The translations under genes and the position numbers were made by a program. The notes under the pieces were generated by a model. It made no database searches, was not told the origin of the DNA, and saw only the letters and a program-made list of their open reading frames with translations. From positions 1-49,954 of the forward strand of contig CAJQRC010000045.1 in NCBI GenBank assembly GCA_905480645.1: a stretch of 49,954 bases of DNA. Direction: 5' to 3'. Positions 8,970 to 17,983 of this stretch are shown one piece after another; positions within the stretch are counted from its first letter, which is position 1, and every line of letters starts with the position of its first letter. The DNA comes from an uncultured Tateyamaria sp. (GTDB lineage: Bacteria > Pseudomonadota > Alphaproteobacteria > Rhodobacterales > Rhodobacteraceae).

Positions 8970-9881
8970 ATGCCGCTGACAATGAATCGAGAAGTTTTTA
9001 TAACCTGTGCGGTTACTGGGTCGGGGGGTAGCCAAGATCGCAGCCCGCACGTGCCTCGTTCACCTGAACAGATTGCAGCAAGTGCCATTAATGCTGCGAA
9101 AGCTGGAGCTGCTGTCGTTCACTGTCATGTCCGTGACCCTGAAACAGGCGCGCCAAGCAGAAAATTGGAGTATTATCGCGAAGTGACAGACCGTATTCGT
9201 GAGGCCGAGGTTGATGTCGTGTTAAACCTCACGGCAGGGATGGGAGGTGATATAGTTTTTGGTCCTACGGAAAATCCTCTGCCCGTTGTAGAAGGCACTG
9301 ATATGATTGGAGCATCAATGCGCGTCCAACACATTGCGGAGTGTCTTCCAGAAATCTGTACGTTGGACTGTGGTACTATGAATTTCGCAGAAGCTGATTA
9401 TGTCATGACGAACACGCCTGGTATGTTGACGGCGATGGGTCGAATGATGACAGAGTTAGGTGTCAAACCTGAAATTGAAGCCTTCGATACTGGTCACCTA
9501 TGGTATGCAAAGCAATTGGTTGCCGACGGTATTTTAGGTGCACCAGCTTTAGTACAGTTGTGTATGGGAGTTCCTTGGGGTGCGCCTGATGATTTGAATA
9601 CCTTTATGGCCATGGTAAACAATGTGCCTGATGATTGGACATTTTCAGCTTTTGGTTTGGGGCGTAATCAGATGGCTTATGTAGCTGCCTCTGTATTGGC
9701 AGGTGGAAACGTACGGGTAGGTTTGGAGGATAATTTGTGGTTAGGAAAAGGTGAATTGGCACAGAATTGGCAGCTCGTGGAACGTGCAGGTTCAATAATC
9801 GAAAATATGGGTGGTCGAGTGATTGGAGCAGTGGAAGTTCGTGAACAGCTTGGATTAGTCAAACGAGCTCTCAAGTCTTGA
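8970..9881 (+). CDS. BKACE-family enzyme, probable 3-dehydrocarnitine cleavage enzyme
   Basis: Member of the beta-keto acid cleavage enzyme family (formerly DUF849), which condenses a beta-keto acid with acetyl-CoA to give a CoA ester plus acetoacetate in a zinc-dependent TIM barrel. The 303-aa protein shows the zinc ligands HxH in VVHCHVRD (His51, His53) and the late Glu ligand in VGLEDN (Glu253). It also has the family stretch SLDCGTMNF-like TLDCGTMNF (about 131-139). The downstream gene is a carnitine dehydrogenase/thioesterase fusion. By context this enzyme therefore should cleave 3-dehydrocarnitine to betainyl-CoA and acetoacetate (the role called CdhC in Pseudomonas). Substrate is inferred from the neighbourhood; BKACEs acting on other keto acids look alike. 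Confidence 0.85.
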   Translation: MPLTMNREVFITCAVTGSGGSQDRSPHVPRSPEQIAASAINAAKAGAAVVHCHVRDPETGAPSRKLEYYREVTDRIREAEVDVVLNLTAGMGGDIVFGPTENPLPVVEGTDMIGASMRVQHIAECLPEICTLDCGTMNFAEADYVMTNTPGMLTAMGRMMTELGVKPEIEAFDTGHLWYAKQLVADGILGAPALVQLCMGVPWGAPDDLNTFMAMVNNVPDDWTFSAFGLGRNQMAYVAASVLAGGNVRVGLEDNLWLGKGELAQNWQLVERAGSIIENMGGRVIGAVEVREQLGLVKRALKS

Positions 9882-10242
9882 GAAAGATTTAGTCCATTAT
9901 AATCAGATAGCCAGTGTTGTGATCAGGGCCCACCTGCACTGTTTTGGCTTTGTTGATCTTTTACCAGTGATTAATGCAGATACTATTCTCGTCATGGCTG
10001 AGAGTAAGTATTTGTTTTTAAATGGGCTCATAGAGTTTTACTTTAGGTTTAAGGCGCACGCTAAGGTTGTCAGCAAATTAAGCATTCTAGTTTGTACCAA
10101 ATAGTATTGCTGAGGATGGAAGAAGTAGTTTTTATATATCTGAACAAATTTATTTAAGCGATATTCAAAATATGCAAATCTATAAACCGGTAAGTATTCT
10201 GTTTTTAGAAGAATGGTTTTCAAATATTAAAAGGACGGTGGA
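9882..10242. other. gap inside the carnitine gene set
   Basis: About 360 AT-rich bases between the BKACE gene and the carnitine dehydrogenase fusion. Two short frames on opposite strands overlap here but neither resembles a protein. I see no terminator hairpin, transporter fragment or regulator. Related operons usually have these genes closer together, so something may have been lost here or a second promoter may lie in this gap. A purine-rich ribosome site (AAAAGGACGGTGGA) precedes the next ATG. Confidence 0.35.
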
Positions 10243-11718
10243 ATGCCAAGAACAGCAGCGATTATTGGTAGCGGTGTAATTGGCGGTGGTTGGGCTGCTC
10301 GATTTTTACTCAATGGTTGGAATGTTCGGATCTTTGATCCGAGACCTGATGCAAAAGGTGAATTAAGTCCTGTATTAACCCAAGCTCGTTGTGCGTTATC
10401 AAGCTTGACAGATGTGGCATTGCCAAATGAAGGCGTTTTGAGCTTCCACACTGATTTGGAGGAGGTTGTTTCTGGGGTGGACTGGATACAAGAAAGCGTC
10501 CCAGAAAGATTAGAGATCAAGCATAGTGTGCTTTTATCAATACAAGCAGTTTGTCCGGAACACGCTATTATTGGATCGTCAACTTCGGGGTTCAAACCTA
10601 GTGAGCTACAGGAGGGTGCACTGCGTCCAAGTCAAATTATGGTCTGCCATCCTTTTAATCCAGTGTATCTGCTGCCTTTGGTCGAATTGGTTCCTTCGCC
10701 TGAAACTGATCCAGAGTTTGTCGCTGCTGCAAAAGATATTCTGCGTGAGATGGGAATGTATCCTTTACACGTTCGCAAAGAGATAGATGCCCACATTGCT
10801 GACCGTTTTTTAGAAGCAGTTTGGCGAGAGGCTTTGTGGTTAGTCAAAGATGGTGTTGCGACGACAGAAGAAATTGATGAGGCAATTCGTATGGGGTTTG
10901 GTATGCGCTGGGGGCAAATGGGGCTCTTTGATACCTATCGGACTGCAGGTGGTGAGGCTGGGATGCGCCATTTTATAGCTCAATTTGGTCCTGCTTTAAA
11001 ATGGCCATGGACAAAACTTATGGATGTACCTGAATTAACGGATGATCTGGTCAATCTAATTTCGGACCAGTCTGACGCTCAGTCTGGTCATATGACAATT
11101 TCACAAATGCTTATGGCACGTGACAGCAACTTGGTTAGTATGATGCGAGCTCTAAAAGCAAATAATTGGGGCGCCGGCGCAATTTTGAACGCTCACGAAG
11201 CGACTTTACGTATTGGAAGTGTTCTCGGGGCGCAATTAGATGATTTAAAGGACCTGTCAAATCCTATTTTAACAGTCCGCCGGACAGTTCCATTGGATTG
11301 GACAGACTACAACGGGCACATGAATGAAGCGCGTTATTTACAGGCATTTGGGGATGCTACAGACCGCTTAATGGCGATGATCGGCTGTGATGCCGATTAT
11401 ATTGCGACTGGTGGCAGTTACTTTACCGCAGAGACCCATATTCGGCATGTGGATGAAGTAAATGCTGGGCAATTAATAGAAGTAAAGACCCAGATTTTAT
11501 TAGGTGAAGGCAAAAAAATGCATCTGTGGCACGAAATGTATAGCGATAGTCGGTTGTTAGCTACTGGGGAGCATTTCTTACTTCATGTTAGCCTCGAAAC
11601 TCGCCGGCCATGTGATCCGTCACAAGAAATTTTGAAATCTTTAAATGAAATATCAAAGGCACATGCTTTGTTACCTATTCCTGATGCTGCAGGTCGCGGA
11701 GTAGGGCAGCGGCCATGA
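10243..11718 (+). CDS. L-carnitine dehydrogenase fused to a hotdog thioesterase (betainyl-CoA thioesterase)
   Basis: A 491-aa two-domain enzyme. Residues 1 to about 320 form a 3-hydroxyacyl-CoA dehydrogenase-type fold. The NAD site is AAIIGSGVIGGGWAARF (residues 5-21) and the catalytic His lies in MVCHPFNPVYLLPLVELV (about 133-150). The pattern IADRFLEAVWREALWLV (about 186-202) is typical of L-carnitine dehydrogenases. From about residue 340 a hotdog thioesterase follows, with the motif DWTDYNGHMNEARYL (about 352-366). Such fusions oxidise L-carnitine to 3-dehydrocarnitine and hydrolyse betainyl-CoA to glycine betaine, the steps before and after the BKACE reaction encoded upstream. Its stop overlaps the next gene's ATG by four bases (ATGA), so the two are translationally coupled. 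Function is assigned by domain pair and context and is fairly secure. Confidence 0.9.
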   Translation: MPRTAAIIGSGVIGGGWAARFLLNGWNVRIFDPRPDAKGELSPVLTQARCALSSLTDVALPNEGVLSFHTDLEEVVSGVDWIQESVPERLEIKHSVLLSIQAVCPEHAIIGSSTSGFKPSELQEGALRPSQIMVCHPFNPVYLLPLVELVPSPETDPEFVAAAKDILREMGMYPLHVRKEIDAHIADRFLEAVWREALWLVKDGVATTEEIDEAIRMGFGMRWGQMGLFDTYRTAGGEAGMRHFIAQFGPALKWPWTKLMDVPELTDDLVNLISDQSDAQSGHMTISQMLMARDSNLVSMMRALKANNWGAGAILNAHEATLRIGSVLGAQLDDLKDLSNPILTVRRTVPLDWTDYNGHMNEARYLQAFGDATDRLMAMIGCDADYIATGGSYFTAETHIRHVDEVNAGQLIEVKTQILLGEGKKMHLWHEMYSDSRLLATGEHFLLHVSLETRRPCDPSQEILKSLNEISKAHALLPIPDAAGRGVGQRP

Positions 11719-12488
11719 AACGAGCACTTATAACGGCTGGTGGCTCTGGAATTGGCCGTGCGATGGCCGCTAGGTTCGATGCTGCGGGCTTTGAGGTATG
11801 GGTCACAGATGTAGATCCTAAAGTTTTGTCCGACCTTCCCCAACATTGGCACACGCGTCATTGTGATGCCATAGATGAAGATGCGATGTCAGCGGTTTTT
11901 AATGTTGCCGGTACGGTAGATGTTCTATGTGCAAATGCAGGTATTGCAGGCCCAACGGCACCGATCGAGGATGTCGGTTTAGTGGATTGGCGCAGCTGTG
12001 TCTCGGTAAATCTGGAGGGCGCATTTCTTGCAGTAAAACACGCTTTGCCAAGCATGAAAAATGCAGGGACAGGTTCAATTGTATTTATATCCTCAACCGC
12101 GGGTATTTATGGTTATCCAAACCGTGCGCCTTACTCCGCAGCTAAATGGGCGATTATTGGACTGATGAAAACTGTAGCAATGGAGGCTGGACCGTTTGGC
12201 GTGCGTGCCAACGCTATTTGTCCAGGTGCTGTTGAAGGTACCCGTATGGAAGGAGTGCTAAATCGGGAGGCAGAAGCTAAGGGTATGACACGTGATCAGG
12301 TCTATGATGGGTATGCTGCTGGCACCTCAATGCGTTCGTTTGTAGAGGCGGACAACATTGCTGACATGGCATTTTTTTTAGGCTCTGATGCTGCGCGTAT
12401 GGTGTCAGGTCAAGTTATTGCCGTTGACGGTCATACTGAAAACCCAGACCCAAAATGTATTCAGTCTGCGAGACCTTACCATAATTAA
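11715..12488 (+). CDS. short-chain dehydrogenase/reductase in the carnitine operon
   Basis: A 257-aa classical SDR. The NAD(P) site is ITAGGSGIGRAMAARF (residues 6-21), where the usual TGxxxGxG is altered to TAGGSGIG. The NAG motif is LCANAGIAG (about 71-79), the active site has Ser in FISSTAG and YxxxK in YSAAK (about 141-155), and the C-terminus ends with SGQVIAVDGHTE. It overlaps the carnitine dehydrogenase stop by four bases. A role in handling acetoacetate or hydroxybutyrate released by carnitine cleavage is possible, because acetoacetate is the other product of the pathway. The sequence is not specific enough to call it a 3-hydroxybutyrate dehydrogenase. Confidence 0.85.
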   Translation: MKRALITAGGSGIGRAMAARFDAAGFEVWVTDVDPKVLSDLPQHWHTRHCDAIDEDAMSAVFNVAGTVDVLCANAGIAGPTAPIEDVGLVDWRSCVSVNLEGAFLAVKHALPSMKNAGTGSIVFISSTAGIYGYPNRAPYSAAKWAIIGLMKTVAMEAGPFGVRANAICPGAVEGTRMEGVLNREAEAKGMTRDQVYDGYAAGTSMRSFVEADNIADMAFFLGSDAARMVSGQVIAVDGHTENPDPKCIQSARPYHN

Positions 12489-12544
12489 ATATTTAGTCCT
12501 TCAGCAGCTCTGGCTCTTAACTGTTTGATCGCTCATAATTGGTT

Positions 12545-13447
12545 ATGTCACTTTGGATTCCCATCACAATAGCTGCAGCTCTTTTTCAAACCGTACGGTT
12601 TATGCTGCAGCGCCAATTGTCCTTAAGTAAGTTGAGCGCTGGTGGGGCGACGTTGGCTCGTTTTATGTACTCTTCGCCATTAATAGTTGTGCTGATCGTT
12701 GGCTACGTGCAGTTGATAGGGGAACCTTTGCCAAACTTTAGCGTAAAGTTTTGGATCTATTGTTCTGTCGGTGGAGTGGCTCAAATATTTGCTACAATTT
12801 GCGTGGTGAGCCTCTTTCATGAGCGCAATTTTGCTGTCGGTATCACTTTCAAGAAAAGTGAGAGTATAATAGCACTGCTAATTGGATGGCTGATCCTAGG
12901 AGATAGCGTTGGCAGCTGGGCGATTGCAGCTGTGGGGTTCGGTGTGGTTGGAGTATTGATGTTATCTGCGCCTCCTGACCTAGTCCATATCCGGCTTGGT
13001 AACCTAGTGAACAGAGCGTCTGGATTGGGCCTGGCATCTGGCCTATTATTCGCCGTGTCAGCTGTAAGTTACCGTGGTGCATCTCTTAGCCTCGATGTGA
13101 GTGACCCAATTGTCCGTGCAGGATTGACGTTGGCAGTGGTTACTGTGATGCAAACTTTTGCCATGATTATTTGGTTGCGTTTGCGCGAGCCAGGGCAAGT
13201 ATCTGCTGTTTGGAATGCGCGCCATGTTGCTGTTTGGGTTGGGCTGATGTCTATGGCCGGTTCTTTTTGCTGGTTTTTGGCTTTTACTTTACAAAATGCA
13301 GCGTTGGTTAAGGCTCTGGGGCAGGTAGAACTAATTTTTACCGCAGTAGTTTCTGTTTTTATATTCAGAGAGTCTGTATCTGGACGAGAATGGCTTGGTA
13401 TGCTGGTTTTACTTGCGTCGATATTAAGCCTGATCTTTGTTCTTTAG
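12545..13447 (+). CDS. EamA/DMT-family transporter
   Basis: An inner-membrane protein of about 300 residues with ten predicted hydrophobic helices arranged as two repeats of the EamA (drug/metabolite transporter) fold. Examples are WIPITIAAALFQTVRF at the start, FGVVGVLMLSAPPD mid-protein, and the closing helices ALGQVELIFTAVVSVFIF and LGMLVLLASILSLIFVL. I chose the ATG at 12545 (MSLWIPI) over the TTG two codons upstream; neither has a clear ribosome site. It lies 56 bases after the SDR and on the same strand, so it may end the carnitine operon. An efflux or uptake role in that pathway is a guess. No typical carnitine/betaine transporter (BCCT or ABC) is in the window. Confidence 0.8.
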   Translation: MSLWIPITIAAALFQTVRFMLQRQLSLSKLSAGGATLARFMYSSPLIVVLIVGYVQLIGEPLPNFSVKFWIYCSVGGVAQIFATICVVSLFHERNFAVGITFKKSESIIALLIGWLILGDSVGSWAIAAVGFGVVGVLMLSAPPDLVHIRLGNLVNRASGLGLASGLLFAVSAVSYRGASLSLDVSDPIVRAGLTLAVVTVMQTFAMIIWLRLREPGQVSAVWNARHVAVWVGLMSMAGSFCWFLAFTLQNAALVKALGQVELIFTAVVSVFIFRESVSGREWLGMLVLLASILSLIFVL

Positions 13448-13599
13448 GAATATTATATTTAAATATAGGTTGGGTTTTATGGTAGAACTAATGCTACGAT
13501 TAAGATAAATTTTCACTCTTACTTTTTCTATGAATTGTTCAAAGTTGTAGCTGGTGCTACGGTAAGTAGCTCATTGAGCATCGTTTTGAGGGACCGAGA

Positions 13600-14073
13600 A
13601 TGATCAACATTATTTTTATTTCTCTTGTTATTTGTCTATCAACTGCCGCTTGGGCTAATGAACGTCATGAGGGATACTATTACCCTGCGATTAAATCGTC
13701 GGAAGTGTTTGATCGTCTAATTCGTGAGACACCTCCTGCTAATAAGAGTGTGAGGGTTGCCTTCATCACGAACTTAACTGCTTCACAGCTAGCTTCACCT
13801 GAAAGCCCGCGGTTTGTTTTTTTTGCTAAAGGAGATGATGCCAAAAATTTAATTATTGTCGCATTAGACGATAATGTTTTTTCGACACTTTACCGAGCGC
13901 GCGCTGTTCTTGCACAGATGACATCTAACATGCGGCAGAACGATTTTTTTCGTGAGCAGGACTTGCAGTTTGTCGCTACCTTTTATGATTTTTTACAATT
14001 AATGGACTTTGACAGGCTAGTCATCAGTGACGGTAAGACTTGGTCCCATGAGGTTATTTTCACTGATGGCTAA
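13600..14073 (+). CDS. hypothetical exported protein
   Basis: A 157-aa protein with a clear signal peptide (hydrophobic core IIFISLVICLSTAAWA, cleavage likely after Ala-Trp-Ala near residue 19). A conserved-looking mature start follows (ERHEGYYYPAIKSSEVFDRL). The rest is a soluble periplasmic-type domain with no cysteine pairs and no metal motif that I can see. I have the impression that similar proteins occur widely in Rhodobacterales as conserved exported proteins without known function. A ribosome site (GAGGGACCGAG) precedes the ATG. It is convergent with the PdeM gene and has no operon partner. Confidence 0.75.
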   Translation: MINIIFISLVICLSTAAWANERHEGYYYPAIKSSEVFDRLIRETPPANKSVRVAFITNLTASQLASPESPRFVFFAKGDDAKNLIIVALDDNVFSTLYRARAVLAQMTSNMRQNDFFREQDLQFVATFYDFLQLMDFDRLVISDGKTWSHEVIFTDG

Positions 14074-14246
14074 GAAAAATTTTAAATAAAAGCGAATTTT
14101 GTTCGATTGAGAAAAGTTGAGGCGGTTGTAATATTTCTATATGTGTAAATTATTTGAACCGATTTTAATACCTCGACTCTGACAAATTGATACTGCTCTA
14201 ACAATTACAAAATGAATCCTTTTAAATTAATTTTTAATTTTGGCCT

Positions 14247-14909
14247 TTACCGTGGCATTGGAATTTGTACAGGTTTTTGTCCAGTTAGAATGGCATATGC
14301 GGTTTCTTGTAATAGCTTGGTAAAAATTCTGTTGTCGCTCCGTAAGCCACCTGTGTAAGTACCGTAGGCAGGCATGATTAAGCGATTGTCATCCATTAGA
14401 AAAGCAGGACGGGTAATTGACCGGCCATTTATATTTACCGTGGCTTTCGGGTGATAATGTCCTGAGACTTCTCCAGTTGTTTTGCTTCGAGCGATGTGAG
14501 CGAAAGTTAGTGGAAATTCAGAAAATTCAGGTAAGTTCAAGCCATTAAAAGAATAATTTCCAGGGTCATGATTACCCTCGATCCAAATCCAGCGCCGTCC
14601 TGCTTGCAATTGCGTAATCCATACCCTCTGATTTTCTGGCAAAGACTTTATGGCCGTAAGATCATCAAAACTATCGCCTAAGCAAATAACCGTGCTGGCT
14701 CGTGTTACGTCTAAATCATGAGACAAACGGTTCAGTGTTTCGCAAGTGTCGTAAGGTGGCAGTTGGCTTCCACCATGCCTTGCCATCCGATTTGCTTTGC
14801 CTAAATGCAAATCAGAAACACAAAGCAAGTTTTTTGTTGGCCAATAGAGAGCACCGGATCCGAGCGCTTGCAGACTAACCCCCGTAAAAACAAAATCGTA
14901 TTTATTCAT
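14247..14909 (-). CDS. pdeM: PdeM, ligase-associated metallophosphoesterase
   Basis: A 220-aa calcineurin-like phosphoesterase of the 'ligase-associated DNA damage response endonuclease' family. Metal-binding motifs are all present: DLH (Asp33, His35), LGDSFDD (Gly78-Asp79), EGNHDPG (112-115) and GHYHPKA (His151, His153). In other bacteria this gene travels with an Lhr-type helicase, an ATP-dependent DNA ligase and a beta-lactamase-fold exonuclease as a DNA repair cassette. Here only the helicase remains next to it, on the same strand and upstream, 136 bases away. The start MNKYDFVF fits homologues. Confidence 0.88.
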   Translation of the reverse strand: MNKYDFVFTGVSLQALGSGALYWPTKNLLCVSDLHLGKANRMARHGGSQLPPYDTCETLNRLSHDLDVTRASTVICLGDSFDDLTAIKSLPENQRVWITQLQAGRRWIWIEGNHDPGNYSFNGLNLPEFSEFPLTFAHIARSKTTGEVSGHYHPKATVNINGRSITRPAFLMDDNRLIMPAYGTYTGGLRSDNRIFTKLLQETAYAILTGQKPVQIPMPR

Positions 14910-15045
14910 GATTTGGGATTACCTTGTGATGTTTGACAAACGCTATCGTTGAGTGGTCGAAATTTTGAGTTTTGCATCTTCTCTATTACAAGATGTAACA
15001 CCTCTGAACTATAAAACTATAATTGAATCAGAAGTTTACTTTTAA

Positions 15046-17454
15046 CTAAGTGGATTTTAAACCTACCGATGACATAAGACGTGTGGCTTCCGCAGCCAAA
15101 AGTTCTTCTTCAGCATAACCTTTTATTGGCACACGCCCCATTTCTAGCAGCAAGGGTGCCGCAAATGGAGTGATGCGATCTAAACTGACCAAATCAATGT
15201 TCCCTTCAATGCGCGTTGCCATTTCTTCAATGCGGCCAAAGTCTACTAGCCCGCGCATTGCTTCCTCTTTTGTGATATTTAACATTAGGTGATCTGGATC
15301 ATATTTTGCTAATGTTTCATATAGAATATCGGATGAAAACATTGCTTGCCGTCCAGACTTTTTGGCGGAGGGATAGTTTCGCTCAATTAAACCAGCGATT
15401 GTCGCAGAGGCTCGGAAGGTGCGTTTCATTACTGCGTTGCCTGCCAGCCAAGTTTCCATTCCGGCGCGTAATGCTTCAATTTTGAAAAGTGGTTCGGGAT
15501 CTCTAACAGGTTTTAAGCCCCAAATTAGGGTTGCATAGTCTGTTGCTAAAAATCCAAGTGGATTTAAACCAGTTTCTTCCATCCTTTTGGTTAGCAGCAA
15601 GCCTAGTGTTTGCATGGCATTGCGACCCGCAAATCCATACACGACGGTATGCGCATAACCATCAAAAGGGAAACTTTCGATAAGTAAACGTCCTGGTTCA
15701 GGCAGGCGGCTCACACTCTTTTGTAGGGCTAGCCATTCAGCCGTATATGATGGAAGGTCCGGCCAAGCGTCGTATTGTAAAATTTTAATAATACGATGGG
15801 AAAGTTGCGTAGAGTTAGCAAACTTAGTTCCCATAAAAGTAGCAATTTTTGGCTTTTTAGCAGCGTCACGCGTTACTTGTACTATCGTCTCGCGAAGGCT
15901 GTCATATCGTACAATTTGTCCACCAATAAGAAAAGTATCGCCAAGTGTTAAGGTGGCTGCAAAGCTTTCTTCAATTTCCCCCAGAGATTTTCCGCCACGT
16001 CCTTTGAAACGAACCTGAAGAGTGTCTGTATTCTGGATCGTACCAATGTTCATACGAATCCTTTTGGCACTGCGTGGATCTCTTAAGTGCCAATTTCCGT
16101 CTGATCGGTATTGCAGCCTTTTCCACTGATCATATGCCCGTAAAGCGTATCCTCCTGTAGCACAAAAGTTCAGGCAAGCGTCGAACTCTGTTTTTTTCAA
16201 AGTGGCATACGCGCCTGCCGAAACTACTTCAGCATAAAGGGCATTTGCATTAAATGGCCCAGCCGCTGCACATATCAAAATGTGTTGACATAACACATCT
16301 CGAGGGCCGCTGCCGCGAGGTTCTCCATCTAGTTCGCCTGCTTTAACAGCTTCTAAAGCGGCGACACATTCGATAACCTCAAACTGATTAGCAGGCACTA
16401 ATAGGGCTTTAGAAGGAACGTTATAGAAATGGTTGGCTCGACCAATTCTCTGAACTAAACGTTTAATGTTTTTTGGTGCGCCGATTTGGATTACTAAATC
16501 CACATCTCCCCAGTCGATACCTAAATCTAAAGATCCAGTGCAGACAACAGCCTTAAGTTTACCCTCAACCATTGCTTGTTCAGTTTTTTCTCTCTGCTGC
16601 CGATCAAGACTGCCATGGTGAATACCGATTGGTAACTGATCTTCGTTGGCTAGCCATATGTTGTGAAAGTAAATCTCTGCCTGAGCGCGAGTATTGTGGA
16701 ATATCAAAGTCGTATTATGTTTTTTGATTTGATTAAGTACAGCTGGTATTGAATACTTTGCTCCTGCTCCTGACCATGGAGGGACTTCCGCTGTCACGAG
16801 CATTTCAACATTAGGTGGAGGACCAGGGTCTGCATTGATAACTGCGCATTTATCAGGATGTTTTGCCAATATATTAGCTATCGCACCATGGTCTTCAACA
16901 GTGGCTGATAAGCCCACTCGTCGCAGGTTTGGGCAAAGCGATTGTAACCGCGATAGTGCAAGAAATAATTGATCACCTCTTTTACTTTCGGCCAGAGAGT
17001 GGATTTCATCTATGACTACCCGTTGGAGACCTGAAAAAATTTGCGGTGCGTCTTCGTAGCTGATTAAAAGTGCGAGGCTTTCTGGGGTTGTTAGAAGAAT
17101 ATGTGGCGGATCAGCGCGCTGTTTTTTCTTTTGAGTTTGAGTTGTGTCGCCAGTCCGATCTTCAATCCGAATGGGTAGACTCATTTCTACAACCGGTGTC
17201 TGTAAATTGCGTTTTATATCTGCAGCCAATGCTTTCAATGGTGAAATATAAAGCGTGTGTAAACCGTCATGTGAGGAATTCGATAGCTCTGTAAGGGTTG
17301 GTAGAAAACCTGCCAATGTTTTTCCGCCGCCAGTAGGTGCCACGAGTAATAATGCTGGAACTGCTGCCAGATTTAACATGTCTTGTTGATGTGGGTGGAT
17401 TGACCAGCCCCGGCTTGCAAACCAATCCTGAAATTGTGCTGGAAATGCTGTCAT
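15046..17454 (-). CDS. ligase-associated Lhr-type DEXH helicase
   Basis: A superfamily 2 DNA helicase of about 800 residues, the large partner of PdeM in the ligase-associated repair cassette. Motifs in order, in numbering from the upstream start: Walker A VAPTGGGKTLAG (about 43-54), motif Ia YISPLKALAAD, motif II VVIDEIHSL, motif III LSATVED and motif VI QRIGRANHF. The Lhr-core and DEAD-associated winged domains follow. I chose the ATG at 17454 (MTAFPAQFQDWF), which matches the usual family N-terminus. A GTG five codons upstream at 17469 has a better-spaced GAG ribosome motif and may be the real start. No ATP-dependent ligase or exonuclease gene lies on either side. It probably forms an operon with pdeM. 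Confidence 0.9.
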   Translation of the reverse strand: MTAFPAQFQDWFASRGWSIHPHQQDMLNLAAVPALLLVAPTGGGKTLAGFLPTLTELSNSSHDGLHTLYISPLKALAADIKRNLQTPVVEMSLPIRIEDRTGDTTQTQKKKQRADPPHILLTTPESLALLISYEDAPQIFSGLQRVVIDEIHSLAESKRGDQLFLALSRLQSLCPNLRRVGLSATVEDHGAIANILAKHPDKCAVINADPGPPPNVEMLVTAEVPPWSGAGAKYSIPAVLNQIKKHNTTLIFHNTRAQAEIYFHNIWLANEDQLPIGIHHGSLDRQQREKTEQAMVEGKLKAVVCTGSLDLGIDWGDVDLVIQIGAPKNIKRLVQRIGRANHFYNVPSKALLVPANQFEVIECVAALEAVKAGELDGEPRGSGPRDVLCQHILICAAAGPFNANALYAEVVSAGAYATLKKTEFDACLNFCATGGYALRAYDQWKRLQYRSDGNWHLRDPRSAKRIRMNIGTIQNTDTLQVRFKGRGGKSLGEIEESFAATLTLGDTFLIGGQIVRYDSLRETIVQVTRDAAKKPKIATFMGTKFANSTQLSHRIIKILQYDAWPDLPSYTAEWLALQKSVSRLPEPGRLLIESFPFDGYAHTVVYGFAGRNAMQTLGLLLTKRMEETGLNPLGFLATDYATLIWGLKPVRDPEPLFKIEALRAGMETWLAGNAVMKRTFRASATIAGLIERNYPSAKKSGRQAMFSSDILYETLAKYDPDHLMLNITKEEAMRGLVDFGRIEEMATRIEGNIDLVSLDRITPFAAPLLLEMGRVPIKGYAEEELLAAEATRLMSSVGLKST

Positions 17455-17469
17455 TACATATATTTTCAC

Positions 17470-17983
17470 TATTTCTCGGAGCTAGGCTAAGCTCGAAGAT
17501 GATTTAAACAATTTTTGAAAATGAATTACAGTTGAATTTTGTTAAATACTTTGAATTTAACAGTATACCAAAATGCATATGAATAAATATTTTCTTTTCA
17601 TTGGCGGATGTTATCAAAATGGTTTTGTATCCATGCGTTATTGCTGTCCGGGAGTGTATACTGCTGAATTGATTGTTCATTCGCGCGGTGCTCTAAAAAG
17701 CAGGTGTTGAGCTCAAGTAAATCATTTATGTTAATAAGATGGCCAAAGTTAAAGATTGATGTTTCTTAAACTGGTCATGTATCTGCGGTTTTTCTTTTGA
17801 TCCCAAAGATACCAAGATTTAGTTACCTATATTGATCTGTTACCTAAAATTTTGGATGTATATGCCGATTTTACCACTTTATTCTTAGTAACCGCACGAC
17901 AGCAATCACCCTAAATCAGATGAATAAAATTGAAAGCGTGTATCGAAACATAGAGATCTTTTTTCAGCATATAAATTTCTTAG
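17470..17983. other. long intergenic region between helicase and LOV protein
   Basis: About 500 AT-rich bases between two minus-strand genes. Most shows nothing. On the minus strand a frame from 17765 down to the TGA at 17598-17600 is open for 55 codons. It reads like protein (for example LLELNTCFLEHRANEQ and NNAWIQNHFDNIRQ) but has no ATG, GTG or TTG start that I can find. It may be the tail of a decayed gene, perhaps one formerly upstream of the helicase. It does not look like ligase or exonuclease sequence to me. Confidence 0.4.

Noticed and set aside
9919-10104. 61-aa open frame in the gap of the carnitine set
   Set aside because: GTG start without ribosome site, no similarity I recognise, and an overlapping frame of equal length on the other strand; probably chance.
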